Shown here piece after piece: positions 10,772 through 22,233 of a stretch of DNA of 64,000 bases. The position numbers and the translations under genes were made by a program. Under the pieces are notes generated by a model. It saw nothing but the letters and a program-made list of their open reading frames with translations. It made no database searches and had not been told where the DNA came from. The first letter of the stretch is position 1, and the number at the start of each line of letters is the position of its first letter. The stretch is from Azolla pinnata (taxonomy: Eukaryota; Streptophyta; Polypodiopsida; Salviniales; Salviniaceae), in the NCBI GenBank assembly GCA_037176905.1, contig JBBBWG010026424.1:42588-106587 (forward strand), read 5' to 3'.

Positions 10772-13700
10772 GATAGTCATCATCATCATTGGCGGAGACA
10801 TGAAGATTCGATGGCTGATCATCGACGAGCTGCAGGGAGTGGATCATCATCAGCTGCTGCTGCTGCTGCTGCAGAATCTCAGGAGAAGGAGCTGGGGTAG
10901 GATCGATCATAACCTGCAGGCCGCCATAGCTACTGCAACTGCTGCTGCTGCTCATCAAGGTATAATCTCTGCAACTAGTGCTGCTGCTGCTACTGGATGT
11001 CGTAGTAGTAGAAGTCATGATATAAGAAGCTGCAGGAATTCGGGGATCAACCTCACCGACAGGATGATCAAGCGCCTGATCTGCTGCAGGGCGCTGCTGG
11101 TGATGATGGCGAGGATCACTGATCTGCGTGGTGGTGATGGTGGAGGAGGAATCAGGGCTGCTCTCATGAATCGCATGATCCTGATCAGGATCAGGATCAT
11201 CAGGATCACGATGAGGATCATGATCATCATGACAATGATCTGCAGCAGCTGCTGCTGGTGGATAATATGGCGGCTTCATCTGCAGGCTCATGATCATCGG
11301 TCCCCTGTGCATTAAGCGCTGGTGCTGATGATCATCAGTAGGTTCTGCAGCTGCCGCAGCAGGATCGATCATGGTATAGCTCAAGGACATAGTATTCTCG
11401 CTCATGATTTGATGATCAGTGCTAGCGCTGCTCCCTGGAAGCGCCTGCAATCTCTGGGCGCGATGATCCATGATCTGGGAGGAATCTAGAGCAGTAATGT
11501 TGCTCCAGTTCTGATGCTTGTGACGATCGTCGATGCTGTAGGGATTGTAATTCCTGTTCTGATCGGTATGATCATCCGCCTGCATATCATCTTCGATCCC
11601 AGATTCATCATCGACGTTATTTGCCTCCTCCTTCTCCAATCTAGTCTGATCATCCGCCGGAAATGTATAATTGCAGCAGGTTTTCATCAGTACCTGCGCC
11701 ATGTTGTGGTGCTTGCCGCTGCAATAATCAGGAGCATAATTTGCGCTAGAGATCATGAGTAGCGGCGCATGATCCGCAGGTGAAGTTGACGATGAGGATG
11801 ATGATGTGGTTGAGGATGAACATGCTGAGCATGATGATGTGCAGATTGAGGAGAATGATGATGGTGCTGAGGACGATGATGAGGATGATGATGATGGTGA
11901 GGATGATGCTGATGATCTGAGGCGCTGGAGAGTGGATGAATCGAAGAAGAAGATGGGCTTCGATGCGATGATCGGATCGTGATCTTCCGGCGAGGGATTA
12001 TTAGCACTAATCCGGCCCGCAGTCTCGAGATTAGCATGATAATTAGCAGCGCTAGCATCGGTAATTATCGCAGCAGCGCTAGGGTTAATGATGCTGTTGG
12101 TGCAGCTAGCATGATGTAATGATCGATGGGGATCATCGCCGTAATTACAATGATTAAGCGGCTTAATGAAGCTGTGGGCGATGTGCTGATCACTAATCAT
12201 GTTGCTTTTCTGCATTGGGCTAATTACAGCTTGCTGATGATCAGCGATGGTGGCGGTGGAGGACGATGATCCATGGCGCTGATGATGATCACGGTAATTA
12301 GCTGCTAATTCTGGCGCAGGGAAGTACTGATCCTCTGCATCGACGCTCGTAATGGCGTCATTAAACTTGTGATGATCGGCTAATTGGGCCTGATCATTAG
12401 GGATTATGTTGCAGGCGTTAATGCTCTGATGATTAATTGCATCGGCGTTAATCCGATCATTAGCGGTGGCCCCATGCACTAATCCTGGAACGCAGCCGCT
12501 GATCATCCCACCGCTGCGATTAGCGTCGGCGCTAGCATATGCATTAGCGCAGTGATTAGTGCTGATTAGAGGGCGATTAGCGATGTTGTAGTACTGATTA
12601 GCTGCGATGTGGGCAGCCTGCATGGGATAATTAGTATCCAAAGAGCTCGGCGTGGGCTGCATAATATTGATCATCGCCTGATTCCTAATCATCGCGGCGC
12701 TGGTACTCGGATTGCTGTTAATCATGTTCCTGCAGGCATGATTAGCGCCGTAATGATCAGCATTGTGGAGGAGGTTATGGCGAATCAGACGATGGCGAAG
12801 ATGATTAGGGTTGATGTGATTACTATGGATCAATCTAGGATTAGCGGGGCCGCAGTGGGTCACGCGGAGGGGCTGATTAGGATTAGGATTAGGATTAGGA
12901 TGAGGATGAGGATTAGGATGAGGATTAGGATTAATAGGATTCGGAGTAAGAGCGGTCTGATTGTGATCAGGCTTGGCATTGTGGTTAATTGCGGGATTAG
13001 CAGGTGGATTAGGGTGGTGATTAGCTTGCATTACAGTGATCTGCTGCAACGGCTGATGCGTAGATGGATCGATGCCCATGTTTCTGAGTCTCTTCTTCAG
13101 ATGTGTGTTCCAGTAGTTCTTGATCTCATTATCAGTTCTCCCAGGCAATCTACCAGCGATCAAAGACCACCTTGAATCATCAAGATCACAACAAAAGAAA
13201 AAAATGCAGAAACGTCATCTAATCATGTGTAATTAAGCGAGAAATGTCATCTAATCATGCGTAGTTAAGTGAGAAATGCCATCTAATCATGTGTAATTAA
13301 GCGAGAAATGACATCTAATCATGTGTAAGTAAGCGAGAAATGCCATCTAATCATGTGTAAGTACGCGAGAAATGTCAGCTAATCATGTCACGTAAGTAAG
13401 CGAGAAATGCCATCTAATCATGTGTAACTAAGCAAGAAATGCCGTCTAATCATGTGTAATTAAGCGAGAAATGCATCTAACCATGTGTAAGCAAGCGAGA
13501 AATGCCATCTAATCATGTGTACTCAAGCGAGAAATGCCATCTAATCACGTGCACTTAAGCGAGAAATGCCATCTAATCATGTGTACTTAAGCGAGAGATA
13601 ATTGAAGAAGAATTTGGATGATTAGGCGCCGATTATGAGCTGTTTCAGCTGCTTAATCCGCCTGATTAGCCCATTAATCAGACCTGTTTCCGAGCACGGA

Positions 13701-15559
13701 GTGGAGCTTGATGATGAGCCTGTCTTCATCCTCAGTTATGTTGCCTCTCTTCAGATCGGGGCGCAGGTAATTGATCCAGCGCAGCCTGCAGCTCTTCCCG
13801 CACCGAAGCAGACCTGGGAAAAGATTGATCACAGATGGGATTAATGTTCGATGTTCTTTGATTTGAGGTTTAGGGACGTTTTTCTGATCATCAAGCGCTA
13901 ACTACTAGCAATCGGTGCTTAGGGTTTTCATCAGGCCTTCTAATTATAGGGGTTTTTGGATCGCTCAAGTGCTAATTACTAGGCTCATCAGTGTTTAGGG
14001 TTTTCATCTATCATCAAGCGCTAATTACTAGCATCAGTGCTTAGGGTTTTCATCGATCCTCAAGCGCTAATTACAAGCATCAGTGCTTCGGGTTTTGATC
14101 GATCATCAAGCGCTAATTACTAGCATCAGTGCTTAGGGTTTTCATTGATCATCAAGCGCTAATTACAAGCATCAATGCTTCGGGTTTTCATCGATCATCG
14201 AGCGCTAATTACTACCATCAGTGCTTGGGGTTTTCATCGATCATCTAGCGCTAATTATTAGCATCAGTGCTTAGGGTTTTCATCGATCATAGAGCGCTAA
14301 TTACTAGCGTCAGTGCTTAGGGTTTTCATCGATCATCCAGTGCTAATTACTAGCATCAGTGATTAGGGTTTTCATCGATCATCAAGCGCTAATTACTAGC
14401 ATCAGTGCTTCGGGTTCTCATGGATCATCAAACGCTAATTACTAGCATCAGTGCTTCGGGTTTTCATCGATCATCAAGCGCTGAATTAGCATCAGTGCTA
14501 GGGCTTTCATTCATTGATCATCAAGTGATCAGTGCTATAGGGTTTTCATCGGGGCCTTATAGGGTTTTGATGGTCAATCGCTAATTACCATCAATGCTAG
14601 GGTTTTGATCGGGCCCTTCTATAAAGTTTTTGGTCATTGATTAACGCTAATTAGCATCAGTGCTAGTGTTTTTATCAGGCCTTGCAGCTGGGTTTTTGAT
14701 CATCATGCGCTACTTAGCATGAGTGCTAGGGTTTAATTCATCATCAGGCCTTATAGCTGGGTTTTGGGTCATCAAGCGCTAATTACCAACAGTACTAGGG
14801 TTTTGATCATCAAGCGCTAATCAGCATCACTAGGGTTTTGATCATCAAGCGCTGATTAGCATCACTAGGGTTTTAATCATCAAGCGCTGATTAGCATTAC
14901 TAGGGCTTTGATCATCAAGCGCTGACTAACATCACTAGGGGCTTTAATCATCAAGCGCTGATTAGCAGATTACTAGGGTTTTGATCAGGTCCTGGGGTTT
15001 TCTTCATCATCAAGCGCTAATTAATTAGCATCACTAGGGTTTTGATCATCAAGCGCTGATAATTTAGCATCAGTACTAGGGTTTTGGTCATCATCAAGCA
15101 AGCGCTGATTAGCAACCCTAGGGTTTCTTAATGGCCTAATTAATTAGCATCACTAGGGTTGATTCGATCAGGCCCGATCAACTCTCTAGCGTTTGGATAA
15201 TGATCAGCAGGAAACAGTAATTAACACAGACAGGATCAATTAGGGTTTTCACAGCAGTGATCTTGATGATTAAGCACTGATCATCGATTAGCGGAGCACA
15301 TAATGATCACAGATCAGACTAATCTCCGGCCTAAATCATGGCCTGATCCAGCTTAAACAGGATCAATTAGCAAAGTGCAGATCAATCTGGCGACAGAATT
15401 TAGTTAGTAATTTTTAGCGATTATACCTGCAGCTTTGGGCAAGGTTCGCCAGCTCCCTTCGCCATGGCTGGTGATGTAGTGTATCAGTTTCAGATCTTCT
15501 TCGCGGGTCCAAGCTCCTCTGTTGAGCCCCACCTTCTCACAACAGGGAGCTCTCCCCAT
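9531..15559 (-). CDS. R2R3-MYB transcription factor with giant low-complexity C-terminus
   Basis: Three exons on the minus strand: 15559-15427 (133 nt), 13813-13684 (130 nt) and 13170-9531 (3640 nt), giving 1300 aa in frame. The 133/130-nt pair is the classic plant R2R3-MYB gene structure. The protein opens [10 protein letters not shown]2 has Trp17, Trp37 and Trp57; R3 has Ile70, Trp89 and Trp108, with [19 protein letters not shown] after it. It should bind DNA in the nucleus. The bHLH-contact signature of R3 is only partly present ([10 protein letters not shown] instead of D/E-L..R/K...L), so partnership with bHLH factors is unlikely. Residues after about 115 have no known domain: Asn-Pro repeats (about 160-190), Ser tract (about 510-555), Glu tract (about 1040-1058), His tract (about 1110-1125) and His/Gln/Asn repeats. 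Typical family members are 200-500 aa. The C-terminus is read from GATGATC-like microsatellite DNA but stays open for about 1200 codons. Confidence 0.88.
13233..13600. repeat. Intronic minisatellite, about 32 bp (MYB intron 2)
   Basis: The unit, GCGAGAAATGCCATCTAATC followed by ATGTGTAATTAA, repeats about eleven times with small indels and fills most of the 513-bp intron (13171-13683). Splice signals at both ends are intact. Confidence 0.9.
13880..15170. repeat. Intronic minisatellite, 46 bp (MYB intron 1)
   Basis: The unit is about 46 bp: GATCATCAAGCGCTAATTAC, then TAGCATCAGTGC, then TTAGGGTTTTCATC. It is regular from about 13960 to 14500 and decays into shorter CAAGCGCTGATTAGCATCAC units towards 15170. 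It occupies most of intron 1 (13814-15426). Each unit includes a TTAGGG telomere-like word. Confidence 0.92.
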
Positions 15560-16080
15560 AAACCCTAATTCTCTTGATCTCTGCACCGGCCTTAATTTTA
15601 GGGTTAGGGTTAGGGTTTTAGGGAAGTCTAGATCCTTCTTTCCTCTACTTCTAATTATGGCTTCTTCTGTTTCCCCCTTGATTCAAATGGACATGCAGCA
15701 CTAGAATCGTTGAATTAGAATTTAGGGTTAGGGTTTAGGGAAGAGAGATTTTCTTCCTTAATCTTCCTACAGTTTCTAATTCAATTGGCTTCTTTCTCCC
15801 TTCATCCAAGCCGACCTCATGCAGCACGAGATCAATCGTTGAAGAATTTTCCAATGCTCTATAGAGCCCATGATGATGATGATGATGAAGCATTGCTAAT
15901 CATTCTGATCAGTGGATCATGATCACTACGAAGTGTATGTATCCCGCTAGTCTCCACAATATCTGTAGAATCTGTGGATAAGTAATTTACATAAGATTGG
16001 CTGATGATCAGAGCCTGTTGCCCATAATAATTTAGATGATGGTGAAGAAGAAGAAGATTATAGTGCATTTGAGAGCTTTA
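15560..16080 (-). promoter_or_regulatory. MYB 5' flank with telo-box-like repeats
   Basis: On the gene's strand, CCCTAACCCTAACCCTAAAA-like repeats occur at about 15594-15622 and again at about 15721-15741, inside the presumed leader or proximal promoter. Telo-boxes (AAACCCTA) are known plant promoter elements bound by Myb-type telomere-repeat factors. No TATA box was placed with confidence. Confidence 0.4.
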
Positions 16081-16084
16081 TGTG

Positions 16085-16500
16085 GGCGATTCTCAGACTG
16101 ATGAAGAAGAAGAAGAAGAAGATTAGGGTGGATTTCAGAGCTTTTTGTGGGCGATTCTCAGACTGATGAAGAAGAAGAAGAAGAAGATTAGGGTGTGGGC
16201 GATTCTCAGACTGATGAAGAAGAAGAAGATTAGGGTCGATTTGAGAGCTCTAGGTGGGCGATTCTCAGATTGATGAACAAGAAGAAGAAGAAGAAGATTC
16301 AGAAGAAGAAGAAGAAGAAGAAGAAGATTAGGATGTGGGCGATTCTCAGACTGATGAAGAAGAAGAAGATTAGGGTGGATTTGAGAGCTCTAGGTGGGCG
16401 ATTCTCAGATTGATGAAGAAGAAGAAGAAGAAGAAGAAGAAGAAGAAGAAGATTAGGGTGGATTTGAGAGCTTTATCATGTGGGCGATTCTCAGACTGGA
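16085..16500. repeat. GAA-rich minisatellite with TGGGCGATTCTCAGACTGATG core
   Basis: The core GTGGGCGATTCTCAGACTGA, followed by a variable run of GAA and then GATTAGGGTGGATTTGAGAG, recurs about seven times with a period of 50-70 bp set by the GAA run length. Confidence 0.88.
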
Positions 16501-16685
16501 TTTTCGTTGGGATACAAACTAGATCATTGGGCGATTAAAGGGGGGCATCTATATATATACATACATATATAGATATAGAATAGATGATCAAGTCTACTGC
16601 AAGAGATTGAAATTAATGGGTTTAAGATTCTATTGATCTGAGGATTAATTAGCTGCAAGCGCCATGGCGATGGAGAAATACGGTG

Positions 16686-16689
<4 letters not shown>

Positions 16690-16723
<34 letters not shown>
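16690..16723. repeat. GA dinucleotide microsatellite
   Basis: An uninterrupted GA run of about 16 units lies between unique flanks. Unique sequence around it (16500-16800) holds no recognised gene. Confidence 0.85.
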
Positions 16724-16726
<3 letters not shown>

Positions 16727-16805
16727 CGAGATTAAAGCAAGAAAGAATGGAAATCGAGGCACACACGGCAAGAGCCTGGCCATAAAGCATGGGATGATAA
16801 TATTG

Positions 16806-17530
16806 ATCAATGCATTTGGATTAACATCGGAATTGAAATCGGAATTGATTTGATTAATCCCGTTCATGCGATCGACATACGCACATTGCATACATACATA
16901 CAGATAGATTGATCGATCGATCGATAGAGATTATTAGAATTGGAATTGAAATCGGAATTGGATTTGGATTAAAATTGGAATTGAAATCNNNNNNNNNNNN
17001 NNNNNNNNNNNNNNNNNNNNNNNNNNNNNNNNNNNNNNNNNNNNNNNNNNNNNNNNNNNNNNNNNNNNNNNNNNNNNNNNNNNNNNNNGGAATTGATTCC
17101 ATTTTAAATCCCTTTCATGCAATCGACATGCGCACATTGCATACATACATACAGATCGATCGATCAATCGATCGATCGATAGAGATTATTAGAATTGGAA
17201 TTGAAATCGGAATTGGATCTGGATTAAAATTGGAATTGAAATCGGAATTGATTCCATTTTAAATCCCTTTCATGCAATCGACATGCGCACATTGCATACA
17301 TACATACAGATCGATCGATCGATAGATAGAGATTATTAGAATCGGAATTGATATTGGAATCGGATTTGGATTAAAAATTGGAATTGAAATCGGAATTGAT
17401 TTCATTAATCCCTTTCATGCGATCGACATATGCACATTACATACATACATATAGATAGATCGATCGATAGATCGATAGAGATTCTTAGAATGATAGACTT
17501 GTGTATAGATAGATTATTAGAATTATCTTT
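16806..17530. repeat. Satellite-like tandem array, unit about 150 bp
   Basis: The landmark CATGCAATCGACATGCGCAC or a close variant (CATGCGATCGACATACGCAC) recurs near 16864, 17117, 17271 and 17418, so the unit is roughly 147-154 bp. Each unit also holds ATACATACATACAG, a GATCGATCGATAG run and several GGAATTGAAATC words. The array is interrupted by a run of unknown bases, so its true copy number is not known. Confidence 0.88.
16989..17088. other. Assembly gap (100 N) inside the 150-bp array
   Basis: Exactly 100 undetermined bases with array sequence on both sides. A round 100 usually marks a gap of unknown size, so the array is probably longer or shorter than shown. Confidence 0.98.
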
Positions 17531-18144
17531 CTTGTGGATGTTTTGATCTTCGCAGAAAATTAATTAACACGGATATTCACATCGTTTTCCCCTAATTTCA
17601 ATGGGTAAAGAATTTCTGATCAATATCCTCTGCGTGATTACAAAAAATCTGCGGCAATCGAAGATCAGTATAATTACACTATTATTATAATTAGTCGGCA
17701 GTCAGCGCAGCAGCATCACTTTGATTATTATAATGATGATCATCAATCATCCGCGGGAATGGAAGTGCGATTCATGGATTTGGATTAGAATTCTCCCGAT
17801 CACATGGAAATCAATTATTATATTGATCTGCAGCAGGCGACGAGGGATCATTCGAAGAAATATAACTGATTTGCAGGAATGGGATGATTAATTAGGATGT
17901 GGAATTGCTGCAGCTGCATCCTGCGGCGCAGCACGGATGATCAGAATATAGAGATAATCACCAAAGTAATAATGCAACGGGAATCGATTCATAATCTATG
18001 ATTATTGAGCTGCATTCTGCGCGATCGAGGGTCTAATTAGTCGTCTATATATTTAGCGATTAATTACAGATTATCTGCAGCGCAATGGAATCGGGAGAAC
18101 TGGATTCATGAATCCGCAAAACAGAATCGGCAGATGTTCTGAAT
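17531..18144. other. Unassigned stretch
   Basis: AT-rich sequence with many TGCAGC and GATCAT words but no gene, tandem repeat or terminal-repeat structure that I recognise. Confidence 0.4.
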
Positions 18145-18575
18145 CCATATAAAAAAAGAGGAAAAAATTTCCATAAAACAGTTGAACAGAATTATAAATT
18201 ATATTTTAGCGCCTACCAAAACTAGAAATTACAAATTAACGCCTAGTTTTTAAAAAGTTAACGCGCAATTTGATCAACGATCGATTAGTACTAAATTGAT
18301 TAATTATGAGTTCAATTAACATCAAGTTAACTAATCGAGTAGTGTTCGATTACTTGATTAACACCAAGTTAACTTGTTAATCAATCGATCAGATCTTGAA
18401 ATTACCAACTTTTGTTAATCTAATACAGTTAAGGATTCAATCGATTAGGATCAATTAGCGGGAACACTAGATCAGGAATAAAATCAGCACTAGTGGAATT
18501 ACTTGGGTGTTAATGTTCAGAGGAAGATAAGATTAGGTGTTAATTTGTAATCTTTGATTTAATTTTTAGCTCAGA
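18145..18575 (-). mobile_element. MITE-like element, copy A (inverted, one end lost)
   Basis: Starting near 18150 it reads AATTATAAATTATATTTTAG, then GCGCCTACCAAAACTAGAAA and TTACAAATTAACGCCTAG, which matches the reverse complement of the right end of the copy at 25613-26062. The interior has GATCGATTAG/GTTAACTAATCG words like the other copies. The far end keeps GATTAGGTGTTAATTTGTAA but lacks the outermost 50 bp or so. It is non-coding. It is the only copy in this orientation. Confidence 0.7.
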
Positions 18576-18800
18576 TGTGCGCTTAACTCTGAAAGAATCT
18601 GTGCAAGAATGTAGCTCCCGATTACTCGATAAGCAAAGGCTTCATCAAGTTGCACTATGCAAACAGATATAAGTTTATTTTTGTATTCACCAAGATTCCT
18701 TGAACCAATGTTAAACCTGATTGTTGTATTCCCTCAATGCACAATTATCGTTGTACTCTACCGATAAACCATGTTGGGTTTCTTGTGCTAAAGTAGGATC
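18576..18800. other. Unassigned stretch
   Basis: AT-rich sequence without recognised features between the transposon copy and the heat-shock-element-like cluster. Confidence 0.35.
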
Positions 18801-18841
18801 AATTTGAAAGGGGGGCAAAAAAAACTTCTAGAGTCTCATGT

Positions 18842-18866
18842 AGAAGCTTCTAGAAACTTCTAGAGA
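18842..18866. promoter_or_regulatory. Perfect heat-shock-element array
   Basis: The sequence GAAGCTTCTAGAAACTTCTA starting at 18843 gives alternating GAA..TTC..GAA..TTC pentamers at exact 5-bp spacing, followed by GAG at 18863. This is the binding site of heat-shock factor trimers. More half sites (CTTCTAGAG, CTTCTGGAGGCTTCTA) lie within 60 bp on either side. No gene start was found next to it; the nearest recognised genes are the MYB (start at 15559) and the MOS11-like gene (end at 22234). It could be chance or part of an old mobile-element promoter. Confidence 0.5.
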
Positions 18867-18984
18867 TTCTTGTACCTTCTGGAGGCTTCTAAAACTTTTG
18901 GAAGGTCCCCAAATTTCTTGAGATTCTTTAGATGTTTTTAGATGTTTATAAAAAAACAAACATACATATATATACATATATATG

Positions 18985-19055
18985 TCTGAGGTTGTAAACA
19001 GATGATTTTGATTATAATAAAGAAGGTCACAAGTTCAAATACCACATGCAAGTCT
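18985..19055 (+). other. Possible tRNA-derived (SINE-like) trace
   Basis: The stretch ends in GAAGGTCACAAGTTCAAATA, which resembles the B box and T arm of a plant tRNA (GGTTCGAATCC type). The A-box side is poor and no folding acceptor stem is visible, so this is at best a decayed SINE head. Confidence 0.2.
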
Positions 19056-19079
19056 CTTTGTTGAAACAGCAACTGAATG

Positions 19080-20713
19080 TCTTGAGAAATGCGATCGAGA
19101 GAATCGGAACCGGAGCTTCACATTTGATGGGAGCATAAGAATCGACATGATTCGGACCTCCATTTGTCCAAGATCTATCGGGCGCTTACGCATTAGATTT
19201 CGGAAATATTCTAAGAAGATCTATGTATGTTGTTTTGGATCGGGCGTAATAAACAAAGGCGTATTTAGATTTTTCATATCGCTGCATCGCGGCGACGAAT
19301 CAAAGGATTTACGGCGTGAGAAAAGAAGCCAGATTCGAGGTACGCTGATCGGAAGACACTGATCGATCATGCACATCACGTGCATGGTGATGCCAGCATC
19401 GATCGATCCAGATCTGCAAGAAGAAGAATGAATGAATGAATGAATGAATGAATGAATCGAAACGAGTATCATCTTACTGCGACGATTCGAAGCCGATTAA
19501 TCGGATCGCGATCGTAGGAGCCCAATGTTGATAATCAAAAGCCTCGATCCTCTTCAAACAGCGCCTTCGTAATTTTCTTCTTCTTCTTCTTTTTTGTTTT
19601 GTTTTTACAAGAACGATATCCGGATTACTTTCGTCGCAGTTTATATACATTCATGTCTGTAATGTGTACAAGCTCAAAGGTGATGACGAAGAGCATGCGC
19701 CTCGCATGTGGAGATATATATACTTAGTAATCTCCGGTCAATCGGAGACTCTTCTTATTTTTTCAAGCTATTCTTCTTCTTCTTCTTCTTCTTCTTCTTC
19801 TTCTTGTGCTTCTTCTTCATTTGCTTCTTCTTTCTGAATTGCCCATTTGTACCCCATACATAACATCTTTCGTGCGATTCCACGGTGTCATGCCCCCGAG
19901 ACGTGCATTCCTCTTCGGATTACTTTTACTTTCTAGCACACAAACTCGCTTAAGGCGGAAATAAAAAAACGGAAAAGAGAATCTCGGGTGGGACGAATTT
20001 GATTGAATTTGATTGAATTTGATCGAATTTGATCGAATTAGATCGAATTCGATCGATCCACGAAGCAAAGAAGCGTGAGCCGCAAGATTAGATTCAGGTG
20101 CTTCCAAATATTTTCATTCCGAAACTGTCGATTCGATGTAATGCTTGTGTATGCATGAATGAATGAATGAATGAATGAATGAATGAATGAATGTGCATGG
20201 CTTGAGTTTTGTTTTTGTTTTTGTTCTTGTTCTTTGACAGTTGCCCCAAGTCAAAAGAGGATGAGTTTGCAAAACTATATATACATACATGTACATGTAG
20301 GTCAAAGGGGCCTTTTTGATGGATTAATGAAGAGGGAGGGGCTTTTTATTGTGAACAAGAGGGTCTTCTTCTTCTTCTTCTTCTTCTTCTTCTTCTTCTT
20401 TCAACTCATTCTTTTGTGAGTGAGTGAGTGAGTGAGTGAGTGAGTGAGTTGAGGAAGAGGAGAAAGATTCATGACTTGAGGTGGCAAAAGAAAGGGGGTT
20501 TTAATACACGCCGTCACGTGGAAAACGCTCGTATCGATAGTGCAAAGGGATCGATCGAGCAAAACTCTTCTTTCGATCTTTCGTTCGGGCTCATGAAGCA
20601 TCTGGAGGGGGGCGATTAGGAATCGGTGTTTTTAGTTTATTGACACCACAACATTGCCATGCTTATCGTGTTAGCTCCCTCACATCGAGACCAATTATAT
20701 TGATATATATATG

Positions 20714-20749
<36 letters not shown>

Positions 20750-21200
20750 TATACATGTGCATGGATCCGATGCGATGCGGTTTTTCTGATCTGATCTTTA
20801 CCTCTTTCCATTCGTCAATTGCTCGATTAACAATCGCTACTAGAGTCAATGTTCCGCTCTTTCCGTTCGTCAATTGTCCGATTAACAATCGCTACTAGAG
20901 TCGATGTTCCGTGCTTGTAAACACCCAAGGTTTGTTTTTGCAGTAGGTTTGCTGGTTTTTGCTCGGGAGCGATTCAGATGATTTCCAGTTGCAAGGAGAA
21001 GCGACCGAGGGATTCGATCAGAGAAGAAGATGGGGGGGGGAAAAAAAAGAAAGCTGGAGATGTTTACAACACTGGCATCATACAAATGATACTTTCGAAA
21101 TCGAATCGCCATCTCGCTTGTTGGTAACAACATTTCTGCAGATCCATCACTAGCCCAAGACAAGAAACAAATGATATATACGCACTCTAATCCGTAAAGC
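19080..21200. repeat. Microsatellite-rich intergenic region
   Basis: The region contains GAAT tetranucleotides (about 19426-19456), a TTC run (about 19769-19806), ATTTGATTGA-type repeats (about 19995-20055), an AATG run (about 20155-20192), a TTC run (about 20368-20400), a GAGT run (about 20416-20450), a GTAT run (about 20709-20750), and a two-copy 57-bp duplication at about 20811-20908 (TCGTCAATTGCTCGATTAAC and its repeat). No gene was recognised. Confidence 0.75.
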
Positions 21201-22233
21201 TCATAGTCTGTAATACTGTTTTCCGCTTTCTAAGCAAGTCGGAATGAGTGTTAAGCAAAGCATGATGCACCAAACGATTTTCTTAAATCACTTATCAGTA
21301 AGAAAGACCAGAAATCAGTTCTCAAGTCCAATTCAATTGTAGCCAAACTAGCAAGTTATGTATATAGCATGTGCAATATGTATTTCGCAGAGATATCGAT
21401 GAAGATGCAATCATCATAACTTCCAAAAATGTCAAGAGACTGGGGTTGAAATTTTCAGTGCTTCTACCATTAAGTTACCTTGTCGCGTACTCGAAGTTCC
21501 GTCTCCAAAGAGTATACAAGTTGTAACCACGCATGTGAAACATGCCCAAAACACACCAACCGAGACCCAAAGGATATCCACTGAACAATCGTGTTTACAA
21601 CTCTTTGCAATACTAGTGTCATTAGCTCGGAAATGAAAGGATTACAAAAATGCAATCAGCTGAAATTCACAGTCATCCATCACTACCTTTGATGGATAAT
21701 AGTTGTTAACGATCTTTTACTAGAACCACACGAAACCCCCTACCCCCAAAAAAGGAAACATCCTCTCTATCTAAATGATGCATGAGAATTAGATCAGGTC
21801 AAAAACAATCCATAAACCAGTCACACGCAGCACAATCGCAAACAGTTCCCAAATGCTTTCAAGAACAAGCATCGCATGCTTTCAAGCGGAGCATGGCCAG
21901 ACGCCTATGTGACCTTTCTGAACCTGCTCCTGTATTGAGTTAACTAGTAATAATGAACTTGTGGGATCTACTATCTCTAAATAACATAGAACTAAAGTAG
22001 CTTGTATGAATGCTATCAATTCCATGGAGGCAGGCACGTGAACAAAAAAAAAGGGAGGTTCCATACCTGTTCATAACAAGACCATACAGTGATCAACCAG
22101 ATGGATACATGCACTGTACAAAATAAGGTTGTAAAGCGAGTTGCACAAGCATAACAATCAGATGCATGCATGACACACATGAATATGAATGCTCTCTTCA
22201 TAATGCTACCCGAACGCATGACAGAGATTACAG
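21201..22233. other. 3' flank of the MOS11-like gene
   Basis: Unique AT-rich sequence downstream (on the minus strand) of the SARNP/MOS11-like stop codon. It presumably includes the 3' UTR. No other gene was recognised. Confidence 0.45.

Noticed and set aside
10584-11315. Plus-strand open frame of 243 codons inside the MYB gene
   Set aside because: It is the shadow of the repeat-rich MYB exon 3; composition (Ile/Met/Thr runs) follows from GAT/ATC repeats.
13233-13600. Regular 32-bp repeat considered as a CRISPR array
   Set aside because: The units are contiguous with no unique spacers, lie in a plant intron, and no associated genes exist.
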